Shown: piece after piece, positions 34,644 through 43,554 of the stretch
Numbering within the stretch: position 1 is the first letter of the stretch
How the letters are laid out: each line of letters begins with the position of its first letter
Assembly (NCBI GenBank): GCA_020635995.1
Contig: JACJYS010000002.1
Span: 124,001-188,000 of the forward strand
Length of the DNA stretch: 64,000 bases
DNA from: Chitinophagales bacterium
GTDB taxonomy: Bacteria; Bacteroidota; Bacteroidia; Chitinophagales; UBA8649
Direction of reading: 5' to 3'
Position numbers and translations under genes: made by a program
Notes under the pieces: generated by a model
The model's database searches: none
What the model saw: only the letters and a program-made list of their open reading frames with translations
What the model was told of the DNA's origin: nothing

Positions 34644-35396
34644 CTAAAAATTTACTGCAAAATAAGACAAATTTGTAATATTATTCACATCGTTATAATT
34701 AAACTGACGTAAACCATCGGTACAAACCACTAATAAATGATTGTTTTTAGCTATTACATCATTGGCGGTAAAACCCGGTATATTTGCCACTAAACTTGGT
34801 TGCGTAGGTTGAGAAATATCATAAACATCAATACCCGTATTATCTACACAAATAAACAGCAAATCATTATCTACAGCCAAACCTTTAGGGTTATTCATAG
34901 GAATAGTATTAACCATATATGGAGAAGTAGGATTTTGAATATTTATGATTTCCAATCTGTTGTTTTGCGAAATATTGCCTCCGCAAACTCTGTTTGACCG
35001 TAGTGTAACATAAGCGTAATCTCCTTGAGCTACCACAGGATCGCAAGTTTCTATATGCTCATAATTAGATAATTGCATAGGCACGCCATTAACATCTGTT
35101 TCATAAATAAACATTCCCGTAGTACTACCTATAAGCAAGTAGCCTTCAAAAGGGTAAAGTGTTTCTATACCAAAACCCACATCTTGCTTGTTTTTTAGCA
35201 CTGGCGAAGCTTCATTACTTACATCATAAGTAGCTAAAGAGCTATTATCTACCACATATAAATAATTATCTACCAGCACAAAACGAGCCATAGAGCCTCC
35301 CGTGCCATTAGGGTTTTCTGTATAAATATCGCTATTGTCTTTGCTACAAGAGAAAAGAACAACAAAAACCAATAAAATAAAACTTAACTTTCTCAT
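34644..35396 (-). CDS. LVIVD-repeat lipoprotein
   Basis: A 250-residue lipoprotein (lipobox VVLFSC) made of repeats of the LVIVD type, in which each ~42-residue unit carries a YVVD-like strand: VDNYLYVVDNSSLATYDVSN, NNRLEIINIQNPTSP and NDLLFICVDNTGIDVYDIS. These repeats build a beta-propeller. Such proteins are common on the Bacteroidota surface with no known function. Its start overlaps the previous gene's stop by one base. Confidence 0.75.
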   Translation of the reverse strand: MRKLSFILLVFVVLFSCSKDNSDIYTENPNGTGGSMARFVLVDNYLYVVDNSSLATYDVSNEASPVLKNKQDVGFGIETLYPFEGYLLIGSTTGMFIYETDVNGVPMQLSNYEHIETCDPVVAQGDYAYVTLRSNRVCGGNISQNNRLEIINIQNPTSPYMVNTIPMNNPKGLAVDNDLLFICVDNTGIDVYDISQPTQPSLVANIPGFTANDVIAKNNHLLVVCTDGLRQFNYNDVNNITNLSYFAVNF

Positions 35397-35938
35397 TATC
35401 TATAACATTTTGGTTTAGTTAATGTAGTTTCTTCCCACGATACTACCATACCTTTGCTTTCATCTACACACTCAAAATAACCACTATAACCAGAAGGTAA
35501 GTTTAATATATTTTCATCAAGATTAAATACGCCATTTAACCGACTGCTTTCCGAAACGCTTTGAAGATTGCTGATATTTATAGCTACAATATCTGCAAAA
35601 TTATTGGCGTACATAGTTTGGTTTCGCACTGCTATATCCGATACTCCGGGTATTTTTATAAAGCGTATATCTGTAGGAGCAGAAGGGTTGGCATTTTCTA
35701 TAACGTGCACGCCTAAACCATTTTCTACAATATAAACATACGTATCTTTTATATAGATTTTACTCCCTTTGGTAATAGCTCCCGGGGTTTCAGATGAAAT
35801 GGTATTAGGATTTTCTGTTTGAGAATAAATAGGTTTTAGCCCTTCTATAGAATCCGGAACATTAAGTCCGTCATCGGTATCTTTTGTACAGCCTGCCAGT
35901 ATAAACAGACCTAATACAAACGGTATTATTTTTTTCAT
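35396..35938 (-). CDS. Lipoprotein of unknown function (LVIVD-like)
   Basis: A 180-residue lipoprotein (lipobox LFILAGC) with the same style of repeat as its downstream neighbour: IKDTYVYIVENGLGVHVIEN and NQTMYANNFADIVAINIS. It seems to be a shorter paralogue of the adjacent LVIVD protein. Its promoter box is a TAATTTTG on the minus strand at 35957-35964, 18 nt before the start. Confidence 0.65.
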   Translation of the reverse strand: MKKIIPFVLGLFILAGCTKDTDDGLNVPDSIEGLKPIYSQTENPNTISSETPGAITKGSKIYIKDTYVYIVENGLGVHVIENANPSAPTDIRFIKIPGVSDIAVRNQTMYANNFADIVAINISNLQSVSESSRLNGVFNLDENILNLPSGYSGYFECVDESKGMVVSWEETTLTKPKCYR

Positions 35939-35956
35939 AAAATAGTTTGTTTATGT

Positions 35957-35964
35957 CAAAATTA
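35957..35964 (-). promoter_or_regulatory. -7 box for the LVIVD lipoprotein operon
   Basis: Minus strand TAATTTTG, an exact TAnnTTTG match upstream of the first lipoprotein gene. The following ~165 bp to the repeat element holds nothing else recognisable. Confidence 0.4.
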
Positions 35965-36130
35965 GTAAAATTTTTACATAGTACAAAATATAATACCAGC
36001 TGTTAATACTTTTGTGTTTTACAATGGTAAATGCCGTTAGAGCAATACATTTAGTACAATAAGGTGCAACCGAAATTGGACTATTATATATTCCTAATCG
36101 GTATAAATATTTTACAAGCTAAAATTATTA

Positions 36131-36656
36131 TAACTATCCGTTATTATACCAATAATTTATGCTTTAAGAAAACATCTTGGGACGTTTAAGTAATTTTAGT
36201 TACAGTTTGTGGTCTTTTACTTTTGTCTTGATACAAAAGTAACAAAAAATCAAGACTGTAATCAAAAATACTAAAATGCTATAAAACAGACGAGGACAAA
36301 TTAATGTATGCTCAATTTTAGTTTTCCTAAAGTATTTTCACTTTTAGGAGCATACTAATTTGTCTGTTTACTGTTTTTATAATTTCATTCATTTTGTATG
36401 TCTGTTTTCCACCATTTCTTAACGTATTTTTGATTAAGGTCAGATAAAAAGTGCACCTTAAGTTTGTAAGCGGGGCACCCATTAACCGAAAACTCCGTAA
36501 AAAATTAAACTGTTTGAAGAACGGAGTGATGAGTTTTTGATTTTTAGGAGTTGAGGTTATAATGGGTCGCTGAAAACTTAGTGCGATTCTTTTGTAACTT
36601 TTCTTCTAAAGAAAAGTTAATGTAAAATACTTCATAGGCATCTTTACGAATATTTA
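36131..36656 (+). mobile_element. Copy D of the MITE-like element
   Basis: About 526 bp, closely similar to copies A and C and in the C orientation. The left end is TAACTATCCGT, and the right end ACGAATATTTA keeps only part of the inverted repeat. The hairpin TTACTTTTGT/ACAAAAGTAA (36217-36226 and 36233-36242) differs from copies B and C by a compensating base-pair change. It lies between the LVIVD lipoprotein promoter and the end of the DUF502 gene, whose stop is 54 bp beyond the element. Confidence 0.75.
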
Positions 36657-36709
36657 TAAAATTATATATGCAAAAGGTATCTTTTTTACACTTAATTTTG
36701 TCCTTATTT

Positions 36710-37318
36710 CTATGACGTAGCTTTTCCCACTTTAGCCATACCTGCCGTTCCCGCTCCTAAGCTTACTATGCTTTTCATAGCTTGCTCAGATTTTACATCT
36801 AAAAATTCTATTTGCTCTTTAGTTAGTATAAATACATAGCCATTAGTTGGGTTGGGGGCTGTAGGGGCAAAAACGGTGTATGTACCTTCTTCCTCGTTTT
36901 CGTCTGTTACAAAACCTATCATTTTTGCTCCTTTGGTAAAAGGCTCTACTAAAACTACCCGAGAAAAAGGTGTTTTTTCCTTACCTATAAATTGCTGTAC
37001 GGTTTCTTTAATAACAGAATAAAAAGGCAATCGACCTATGGTATTTTCTTCAAATAAACTAAAAATGGCTGTGCCTATTTGTGTGCGAACCGATAAACCT
37101 ATTAAAAAACAAAGTACGGTTATAATGGCAAAAGCAATGAGTTTTACCAAGGTTACATTCCAGCTTTCGGGAAATAAACTAACTACGGGATCTAAAAAAC
37201 CACCTATTATTCCTATTATCCAATTGGCTAATAAACCAAAAATGGCAAGGGGCAAAATAACCACTACTCCACCCAAAAAAGTAGTAGCCAAAAAATTTCT
37301 AAGTTTATGTTTATTCAT
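36710..37318 (-). CDS. DUF502 membrane protein
   Basis: A 202-residue DUF502 protein with two N-terminal transmembrane helices (FLGGVVVILPLAIFGLLANW and LVKLIAFAIITVLCFLIGLS) and the conserved LPFYSVIKETVQQF and PTAPNPTNGYVFIL segments. Plant relatives (COV) affect vascular patterning; the bacterial role is unknown. The start overlaps the end of the PaaE-like reductase gene by 8 bp, so they may be co-translated. Confidence 0.9.
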   Translation of the reverse strand: MNKHKLRNFLATTFLGGVVVILPLAIFGLLANWIIGIIGGFLDPVVSLFPESWNVTLVKLIAFAIITVLCFLIGLSVRTQIGTAIFSLFEENTIGRLPFYSVIKETVQQFIGKEKTPFSRVVLVEPFTKGAKMIGFVTDENEEEGTYTVFAPTAPNPTNGYVFILTKEQIEFLDVKSEQAMKSIVSLGAGTAGMAKVGKATS

Positions 37319-38429
37319 CGTAGCTTACCTTTACTACGGCACTTTTAGGATGCGACTGGCAAGTTAGCACATAGCCTGCGGCTATTTCTTTGTCGGTTAA
37401 AGCATCGCTATCGTCCATTTTTATACTGCCTTCTATTACTTTGGCCCGGCATGTGGTGCAAGCTCCTACCATACACGCAAAAGGTGGGTCTATATCTTCA
37501 TCTAATGCTCTGTCTAATATTTTATCTTTGGTATCTACATCTATTACGGTAGTTTTTCCATCGTAGGTAATGTGTACTTTGCTAACGCCTTCAAAATTAT
37601 CATCTGCATTGCCTACTACAGCAGCTTCTTTGTCTTTTTCGCTTTTTTCGGTAAAATACTCTCTATGTACCTTTTCTTTTGGTATTTGAAGTACATTTAA
37701 AGCGGCACTAACGCTATCCATAAATCCACCCGGACCACACATATAAAACTGTGCATTTACATAGTTTGAATTGGTTTCTGTTCGCAGCAATTCAAGGCAT
37801 TTATCTTTTGTAAGCATGCCTTCTACAAAAGGCAATTGCTCATCTGTTTTTTTCCCAAAGCCTAAAAATCCGCCTACTTTTTTGGGTTTGTCAAAAATAT
37901 GAATAACCTTAAAACGACCTTCAAACTGTTTTTGAAACGCTGCAATTTCATTTCTAAATATTACAGTTTCGGTATTATAGTTGGCATAAAAAAGTGTAAC
38001 GGTTGTTTTTTCTGCTTTGTGCAATGCTGTTTTTAAAATAGAAAACAAAGGCGTAATACCACTACCGCCACCAAACAAAATGAAATGAGTATTGTCGTTT
38101 TTTTCTATTTCGGCTTTAAAGTTTCCTAAAGGTTCCATGCCTTCAAGAATATCGCCTTCTTTAAGTTCTTTATTAATAAAAGTAGATACTTTGCCGCCTA
38201 AAACTTGTTTTACGGCTACGGTTAAATCTTCATTTAAAACAGGAGCAGAACACAAAGAATATGAACGATTGTAGGTTTCGCCTTTTACATTAACTCTAAA
38301 AGTAATGTACTGCCCAGGTGTGTATTCAAACGATTTTTTTAAATCTTCTGCTACTTCAAAACTAACAGCTACGGCATCACTTGTTTGCCTCTGAATAGTT
38401 TTTACTTTCAGCGTGTGGAATATTGACAT
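37311..38429 (-). CDS. PaaE-like 2Fe-2S flavodoxin/ferredoxin reductase
   Basis: A 372-residue iron-sulfur flavoenzyme with an FAD domain (NRSYSLCSAP), NAD(P) domain (FGGGSGITPLFSILK) and a C-terminal plant-type 2Fe-2S ferredoxin domain (CMVGACTTCRAKV then LTCQSHP supplying the four cysteines). It resembles PaaE, the reductase of phenylacetyl-CoA epoxidase, but no paa oxygenase genes are nearby, so it probably serves another redox pathway. It lies beside a bacilliredoxin gene and a SufT-like gene. Confidence 0.87.
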   Translation of the reverse strand: MSIFHTLKVKTIQRQTSDAVAVSFEVAEDLKKSFEYTPGQYITFRVNVKGETYNRSYSLCSAPVLNEDLTVAVKQVLGGKVSTFINKELKEGDILEGMEPLGNFKAEIEKNDNTHFILFGGGSGITPLFSILKTALHKAEKTTVTLFYANYNTETVIFRNEIAAFQKQFEGRFKVIHIFDKPKKVGGFLGFGKKTDEQLPFVEGMLTKDKCLELLRTETNSNYVNAQFYMCGPGGFMDSVSAALNVLQIPKEKVHREYFTEKSEKDKEAAVVGNADDNFEGVSKVHITYDGKTTVIDVDTKDKILDRALDEDIDPPFACMVGACTTCRAKVIEGSIKMDDSDALTDKEIAAGYVLTCQSHPKSAVVKVSYDE

Positions 38430-38448
38430 ATTATTTTAGTTTTTCTGT

Positions 38449-38862
38449 TTAGCAGAAATGGTCAAAAACTTGTTTTAAATGGTGCGAAATAGCTTCTGCA
38501 TTATTGCCTTCTATTTGGTGGCGTTCTATAAAATGAACTAATTGCCCATCTTTAAACATAGCCATGCAAGGCGATGAAGGTGGATAAGGCTGAAAATATT
38601 CTCTTGCTTTAGCTACCGCTTCGCCATCTACTCCGGCAAAAACAGTTACTAAATTATCGGGCAGTTTTTCATTGTTAGTGGCTTCTATAGCAGCCGGACG
38701 AGCTCCGCCAGCGGCACAGCCACACACCGAGTTTACTACCACAAATGTAGTTCCTTCTTTTTTGCCTAATATTTCATCTACTTCTGCCGCAGTACTTAAA
38801 CTTTTATAGCCTGCTTCTGTTAATTCTGCTGCCATTGGGGCAGTCATTTCTGGTGGGTACAT
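38449..38862 (-). CDS. BrxA/BrxB family bacilliredoxin
   Basis: A 137-residue protein of the YphP/YqiW bacilliredoxin family. The CGC active site is visible in VNSVCGCAAGGARPA near residues 45-60; the C-terminal HFIERHQIEG is conserved. In Firmicutes such proteins remove bacillithiol from oxidised proteins; Bacteroidota members are common and thought to act on low-molecular-weight thiols, an inference here. The start at 38862 leads directly to MYPPEMTAPM, typical of the family. Confidence 0.92.
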   Translation of the reverse strand: MYPPEMTAPMAAELTEAGYKSLSTAAEVDEILGKKEGTTFVVVNSVCGCAAGGARPAAIEATNNEKLPDNLVTVFAGVDGEAVAKAREYFQPYPPSSPCMAMFKDGQLVHFIERHQIEGNNAEAISHHLKQVFDHFC

Positions 38863-38864
38863 AT

Positions 38865-38963
38865 TTTTAATGTTTAATTATTAATGTTTAATGGTTAATT
38901 TTTAATGTTTAATGGTTAATTTTTAATGGTTAATTTTTAATGGTTAATTTTTAATGGTTAATT
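38865..38963. repeat. AT-rich tandem repeat, ~15-bp unit
   Basis: About six imperfect copies of a 15-bp unit close to TTAATGGTTAATTTT, between the bacilliredoxin gene and the four-helix-bundle gene. The last copies encode the C terminus and stop of that gene. The word GTTAATTTTTAATG reappears inverted at 39311-39324, upstream of the same gene. Confidence 0.75.
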
Positions 38964-39306
38964 TCTTACTCGTTTTTAAAATGCTTGTAAGCAGTTTTAT
39001 TATTTCTATAGCATCAGTATGAATACTTTTAAATTCTTTTTCACTTAAATATTTTGTTTCTTTTAATAACTCTAACCAATACATTGTTTCATTGCATTCT
39101 TTTTGTGCTATAGACAACTTATGAATAAAATCAGCTTTACTTTCTGCAAATTCGGCTTCTCTATATAATGCCCCTATACTTGTTCCTGCCCTTAATAACT
39201 GCTTGCTCAAAACAAATTCTTTTTGTTCTTCTTTAAGAATTTGATATAGTTTTACAATTCTAATTGCAAACGCATAACTTTTATTTTTAAGAACATTCTC
39301 TTTCAT
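38944..39306 (-). CDS. Four-helix-bundle protein, second copy
   Basis: A 120-residue relative of the protein at 740-1087. The shared family motif reads QLLRAGTSIGALYREAEFAE and then DFIHKLSIAQKE and ETMYWLELL. The final residues KLTIKN and the stop codon are encoded by the tandem repeat, so the ORF end was set by that repeat. It sits between a SufT-like gene and a bacilliredoxin gene, as the first copy sits between sufB and sufC. Function unknown. Confidence 0.87.
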   Translation of the reverse strand: MKENVLKNKSYAFAIRIVKLYQILKEEQKEFVLSKQLLRAGTSIGALYREAEFAESKADFIHKLSIAQKECNETMYWLELLKETKYLSEKEFKSIHTDAIEIIKLLTSILKTSKKLTIKN

Positions 39307-39336
39307 TAATCATTAAAAATTAACAACTAATAATTA

Positions 39337-39663
39337 TTAAAGAAACCCAAGTTCCAGCATTGCTTCTTCACTCATCATGTCTTGATTCCACGGTGGGTCA
39401 AATACCAACTCTACACAAGCTTCTGTTACCCCTTGCACGCCTGCTACCTTGTCTTCTACTTCTTGTGGTAAAGAACCTGCCACAGGACACGATGGCGATG
39501 TTAAGGTCATTACAACTTCTGCATTCCTCTTATCATCTATATTTATTTCATATATCAAACCCAACTCGTATATATCTACAGGTATTTCAGGGTCATAAAC
39601 TGTTTTTAAAGCCTCTATAATGGCTTGCTTCAATTCTTCTTTATCTCGTAATGCTTCACTCAT
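39337..39663 (-). CDS. SufT-like (DUF59/MIP18) Fe-S maturation protein
   Basis: A 108-residue DUF59 protein. Family signatures are VYDPEIPVDIYELGLIY and TLTSPSCPVAGSLP, with the reactive cysteine. Family members include SufT, PaaD and the eukaryotic MIP18, which help mature Fe-S proteins. In many Bacteroidota this gene belongs to the suf operon; here it lies 36 kb from sufBCD in a separate unit with the bacilliredoxin gene. Confidence 0.92.
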   Translation of the reverse strand: MSEALRDKEELKQAIIEALKTVYDPEIPVDIYELGLIYEINIDDKRNAEVVMTLTSPSCPVAGSLPQEVEDKVAGVQGVTEACVELVFDPPWNQDMMSEEAMLELGFL

Positions 39664-39719
39664 AACATTTGCTTAGCTTTGTATTTCAATAAACTCTTAT
39701 TTACAAGTTTAGAGTTCAT

Positions 39720-39727
39720 TAACTTTG
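39720..39727 (+). promoter_or_regulatory. -7 box for the SDR gene
   Basis: TAACTTTG, an exact consensus match ending 7 nt before the ATG at 39735, so a nearly leaderless transcript is predicted. Confidence 0.55.
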
Positions 39728-39734
39728 CAAAATT

Positions 39735-40448
39735 ATGAATTATTATTTTATTACGGGCACAAGTAGTGGTATTGGAAAAGCATTAGTTGAAAGATTAATA
39801 ACTTATGTTAATAACAAAGTGATAGGTTTAAGCCGAACCAATACCATACATGAAGACCAATTTGAACATCATATAATAGATTTATCTAAAACAGAAGAAA
39901 CCGCTAACTTTAAATTTCCTACTCTTGAAACTGCCGATAAAATATGCCTAATCAACAATGCCGGCACTTTAGGAGATATAGAATATGTAGGAAATCTTAC
40001 TTCGCAAAATATTATAGATGCTATGCAAGTTAATTTTACTGCTGTTGCTATTTTGACAAACAATTTCATAAAAACATACAAAGAAAGTAATGCAGAAAAA
40101 ATAATTTTTAACATTTCATCGGGTGCAGCTAATAGTGTTTATGATGGTTGGAGCAACTACTGTAGTGCCAAGGCTGCATTAAATATGTACACGCAAGTGG
40201 TGGCTAAAGAACAACAAAACTGCAAAAATCCTGTAAAAATATATGCTATAGCTCCCGGAGTGGTAGATACCGTGATGCAAAGCGAAATTAGAAAAACGGA
40301 TAAAAATAAGTTTCATAATAAAGATAAGTTTGTAGAGCTAAAAGAAAAAGGGCAGCTATATAAAGCTTACGATGTGGCTAATACTTTGGTAGCATATTTG
40401 AATGACACAGATGAAATACCTTCTTTAATTTCAAGAATTAGACTGTAA
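39735..40448 (+). CDS. Short-chain dehydrogenase/reductase
   Basis: A 237-residue classical SDR: the dinucleotide-binding motif GTSSGIGKAL, the structural NNAG motif, serine in NISSGAAN and the YCSAK catalytic Tyr-Lys pair, then IAPGVVDTVMQ. Similar to sepiapterin/benzil reductase-like SDRs; substrate unknown. Its stop shares one base with the start of dacB (TAATG), so the two are co-translated, though a functional link is not obvious. Confidence 0.9.
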   Translation: MNYYFITGTSSGIGKALVERLITYVNNKVIGLSRTNTIHEDQFEHHIIDLSKTEETANFKFPTLETADKICLINNAGTLGDIEYVGNLTSQNIIDAMQVNFTAVAILTNNFIKTYKESNAEKIIFNISSGAANSVYDGWSNYCSAKAALNMYTQVVAKEQQNCKNPVKIYAIAPGVVDTVMQSEIRKTDKNKFHNKDKFVELKEKGQLYKAYDVANTLVAYLNDTDEIPSLISRIRL

Positions 40449-41818
40449 TGAATAAGATTATTTTTTCCCTTTGTTTTGTAGCACTTTTTATAAATGCTAA
40501 TGCCCAAATTAGCATTGCCCAAAAAGATTTTGAAAACAATGAGGTTTTTAAAAATGCTCAGTTGGCGTTTTCTATTATAGATGTTAGCAATGGCAATGAA
40601 ATAGCTAAAAAAAATGAGCATACTTTAATGTATCCCGCTTCATTGCAAAAACTAATTACTACCAATATGGCTCTTATTTTGGCAGGAAAAGATTATCAAT
40701 ATGAAACCACAGTATATATGGGCGATAGTGTTAGCGATGGTACACTTTGGGGAAATTTAACAATAGATGCCAGTGGCGACCCAACTTTAAATTCAAGCAG
40801 TTTTAATGCAGATTTTTTAGACAAAGTAGCAAAAGCGTTAAAAGCAAAGGGAATTAGCACCATAAATGGAAATGTGTTGCTTAAAAATAAAGAAAAAGTT
40901 TTTGCTACACAAACATGGCTTTATGAAGATGTAGCCAACTACTATGCAACCATTCCTTTATTGTTTAATTATAAAGATAATAGCTATACCATTTCTTTCA
41001 AATCGGGAGCAAATAATACTACGCCCACAGTTAATAGCATAACGCCCGAAGTGCCATACACTTTTGAATATTTACTTAAAAGTAGCGAAACCGTTAAAGG
41101 AGATAATGCTTATATATTAGGCACACCATTTTCTTCGGCAAGGCAAATAACGGGAACAATAACTGCCAATACCGATAATTTTAAAATAAAAGGAGCAAAC
41201 GCAAATCCTGTGTATTCTTTTGCTCAAGATTTAAGTAAGCAAATAAAAATAAGCGGATTAGAAACTAAGGATAAAAAAGAAGTTTTTTTGGCAAAAGCTG
41301 TTAGTGTTCCGCTACACGATATAGCCAAATATTGCAATTTTGAAAGTGATAATTTTTTGGCAGAAACATTATTAAAAACATTGGGACACAATACTTCAAA
41401 ACACTTTAGCACAGAAGACGGAATAAAAGCTGTAAACAATTTTTTTAGTTTAAGTAAACTTAATGATAAAGAAATAATACTGAAAGACGGCAGTGGTTTA
41501 TCAAGATTAAATGCTATAACGCCTAATTTTTTAAGTGAATATTTATGCACTTTTTATGAAAATAAAGATTTTGTAAAAACACTACCCATAGCAGGAGAAA
41601 GTGGAACCATGAAATATTTAAACAATGCAGGAATAAAAGGTAAAATTTTGGGGAAAAGTGGTTCGGCAGATGGTGTAATAAACTACGCAGGCTACATTAA
41701 AGCCAATAACGGAAAAACTTATGCTTTTACTATAATGACTAATAATGCCTATTCCAGCAAATCGGCTATAAGAAAAGCTATTGGAGAGTTTTTGGCAGCA
41801 GTGGTAAATATGCCATGA
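40448..41818 (+). CDS. dacB: D-alanyl-D-alanine carboxypeptidase/endopeptidase (PBP4 type)
   Basis: A 456-residue S13-family penicillin-binding protein acting on peptidoglycan in the periplasm. After a signal peptide (IIFSLCFVALFINANAQ) the three catalytic motifs appear in order: SLQK (SxxK) in YPASLQKLITT, SDN in FESDNFLAE and KSG in LGKSGSADGV. It should trim pentapeptides and cleave D,D-crosslinks. Length and order fit PBP4/DacB. Confidence 0.95.
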   Translation: MNKIIFSLCFVALFINANAQISIAQKDFENNEVFKNAQLAFSIIDVSNGNEIAKKNEHTLMYPASLQKLITTNMALILAGKDYQYETTVYMGDSVSDGTLWGNLTIDASGDPTLNSSSFNADFLDKVAKALKAKGISTINGNVLLKNKEKVFATQTWLYEDVANYYATIPLLFNYKDNSYTISFKSGANNTTPTVNSITPEVPYTFEYLLKSSETVKGDNAYILGTPFSSARQITGTITANTDNFKIKGANANPVYSFAQDLSKQIKISGLETKDKKEVFLAKAVSVPLHDIAKYCNFESDNFLAETLLKTLGHNTSKHFSTEDGIKAVNNFFSLSKLNDKEIILKDGSGLSRLNAITPNFLSEYLCTFYENKDFVKTLPIAGESGTMKYLNNAGIKGKILGKSGSADGVINYAGYIKANNGKTYAFTIMTNNAYSSKSAIRKAIGEFLAAVVNMP

Positions 41819-41855
41819 TAGTGAAAAATATTAATGAAATATAAAGAAAGCAGAA

Positions 41856-42689
41856 ATGACTAATAAATATTTAATTTTAGCAATAATAGTTGTAATTGTA
41901 CTTTTTTCTTGCCAAGAGAATAAAGAAAAGCAGTCTGATTATGAAGAGCAAGTTTCAGAAAACATGACTGCTGACCAAGCACAAAGTTGTAGCCCAAGAA
42001 TATTAAAAAGGAATACAGAAAATGGCTTGATATTACTTTCAGATAAGCAATTGGAAGAAATTGAGGAAAAAGCTAAAAAAATAGATGAAAACTTGCCCAT
42101 AATAGGATTATTAATGTATGATGATGTTTTGACAACAGAACTAACTGCACCTATGGATGTTTTTACCAAGCACACAGAAGACGGCAAAAAACTGTTTAAT
42201 GTTATAACCATTGCCGAAACTTATGATTTTATTGTTAGTGAAGAAGGCTTAAAAATGTTTCCCGATTACACCATTGAAAATGCTCCTCAGCTGGATGTTT
42301 TAATAGTTCCAAGTGCTTATGATATGACACTTCAAGTAAAAAATAAAAATTTAGTAAACTTTATTCAAGCTCAAAATAGCAACACAAAATATACGGTAAG
42401 TAATTGTGGCGGAGCTACGCTAATTGGCGAATCGGGAGTGGCTGACGGAAAGAAAATTGTAACGTGGATTGGAGGAGGAGAAGATTTACAAAAGAATTAT
42501 CCAAATTTAAAAGTTCAAAATGATGATAAAGTAAGTTTTGTAGAAGATGGCAAATTTTTATCGTCAAACGGAAATTTAGCGTCCTATATTTCTTCGCTTG
42601 AGTTATTAGAAAAAATGACAAGTGTAGAACACAGAAAATTTGTAGAGTCATACTTATATCTTGATAGACTTAAAAACTGGGATAAATAA
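41856..42689 (+). CDS. DJ-1/PfpI family lipoprotein
   Basis: A 277-residue lipoprotein (lipobox VLFSC) with a DJ-1/PfpI fold: IGLLMYDDVLTTELTAPMDV, LDVLIVPSAYDM and the nucleophile elbow SNCGGATLIGESGVADGKK. The nucleophile is the cysteine of SNCGGA. Family members include proteases, chaperones and glyoxalases; GlxA-like N-terminal domains of AraC regulators share the TAPMDVF motif. Export to the periplasm is unusual for the family. It lies just left of the accessory array. Confidence 0.83.
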   Translation: MTNKYLILAIIVVIVLFSCQENKEKQSDYEEQVSENMTADQAQSCSPRILKRNTENGLILLSDKQLEEIEEKAKKIDENLPIIGLLMYDDVLTTELTAPMDVFTKHTEDGKKLFNVITIAETYDFIVSEEGLKMFPDYTIENAPQLDVLIVPSAYDMTLQVKNKNLVNFIQAQNSNTKYTVSNCGGATLIGESGVADGKKIVTWIGGGEDLQKNYPNLKVQNDDKVSFVEDGKFLSSNGNLASYISSLELLEKMTSVEHRKFVESYLYLDRLKNWDK

Positions 42690-42808
42690 GTTCCGTTTTT
42701 TTTATAATTTAGATACTTCTTCCGCTCTGCTCCATCAGTAAGACGTTCAGTGTTAAATTCTACTCGCCCTTGCAAGTGAGGCACGAATGAAGCAGACAGT
42801 AAAGCACA

Positions 42809-42983
42809 ACCTAACAATTAACAAGAGTTGCTATTAACTGTCAGGTTTATTGTGATGCTTCACAAAATCCCCAATACAACAAATCTTTGATTATCAACCA
42901 TCCCCCAATAACCAATTCCGTTCTCCGCCTGTGGCGGATTCATTGTACGTCATTCGGACGCAACGAAAACTTAGTTGTTAGCT
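42809..42983 (-). repeat. attC-like site 1, after the HD gene
   Basis: On the minus strand the site opens with AGCTAAC (42983-42977) just after the HD-gene stop and can close with GTTAGGT (42815-42809), an exact match to the integron core GTTRRRY. Inside it shares the word TTTTCGTTGCGTCCGAA and the GGATGGTTGATA and TATTGGGGATT words with sites 3 and 5, and has a TCCGCC/GGCGGA hairpin. No ORF follows it; the ~120 bp between it and the DJ-1 gene contain nothing recognisable. Confidence 0.5.
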
Positions 42984-42987
42984 GCTG

Positions 42988-43548
42988 TTATTTTTTTTCC
43001 AATTCAACCAATTTTTCCATTATAGTCTCAAAGAGTTTTTGGGTTATTGAAAATTTAGAAACGTGTGGTTCATACTTTGTCCGAATCAGACTTTCCGTAA
43101 ATCCGTCTTTATTCGAAGCATTTTCATCATTCAAATTGCGAATACAAGAGTCTATACAATCAATTGCCTTTGCAAATTCCGATTCCCGTGTTTTTCGGTT
43201 TTCATATTCTGTCATTATTCTTTGGAATCTGTCAGGATTTGGTATAAAGGAAGAAATTTTTTCTAGTGCTTTTTCTTCTTTCTCCTGCTTTAATTTCATT
43301 TCTTCGGGATTGTTGAATTTTGCATCTCCAGCATAAACTTCCACCACATCGTGATAGAGTAGGTATTCAAATACTTTTAGTTTGTCAAGAGGTTCATTTA
43401 CAAAGTCAATCACTAAATCGGCAATCAGCAGGCAACTCCAGGAATGTTCAGCACTACTTTCTTTTCTATTACCGACATTGAGTCCACGTTCAACTGTTTT
43501 GAGTTTTTCTAATTCCGTGAGACTTTTTATTAATTGTTCGATTTTCAT
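42988..43548 (-). CDS. HD-domain phosphohydrolase (cassette A)
   Basis: A 186-residue HD-domain protein of the HDDC2/YfbR type. Metal and catalytic residues: H35 in SSAEHSW, H66-D67 in YHDVVE with E70, and a late aspartate in AIDCIDSC. Relatives are 5'-deoxynucleotidases, so nucleotide hydrolysis is plausible. It is the last gene of the five-gene minus-strand block, starts 13 bp after a GTTACCT box, and is followed by attC-like site 1. Its sequence is less AT-biased at third positions than flanking chromosomal genes. Confidence 0.82.
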   Translation of the reverse strand: MKIEQLIKSLTELEKLKTVERGLNVGNRKESSAEHSWSCLLIADLVIDFVNEPLDKLKVFEYLLYHDVVEVYAGDAKFNNPEEMKLKQEKEEKALEKISSFIPNPDRFQRIMTEYENRKTRESEFAKAIDCIDSCIRNLNDENASNKDGFTESLIRTKYEPHVSKFSITQKLFETIMEKLVELEKK

Positions 43549-43554
43549 AATTGC

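Noticed and set aside
37311..38429. Phenylacetate degradation locus
   Set aside because: Only a PaaE-like reductase and a DUF59 gene are present; no epoxidase subunits (PaaABC) or ligase are nearby.
38865..38963. CRISPR-like array
   Set aside because: Units of ~15 bp follow one another without spacers, and no cas genes are near.
42887..43336. Plus-strand frame over the HD gene (149 residues)
   Set aside because: It is antisense to the HD gene with its metal-binding motifs and has no recognisable features of its own.
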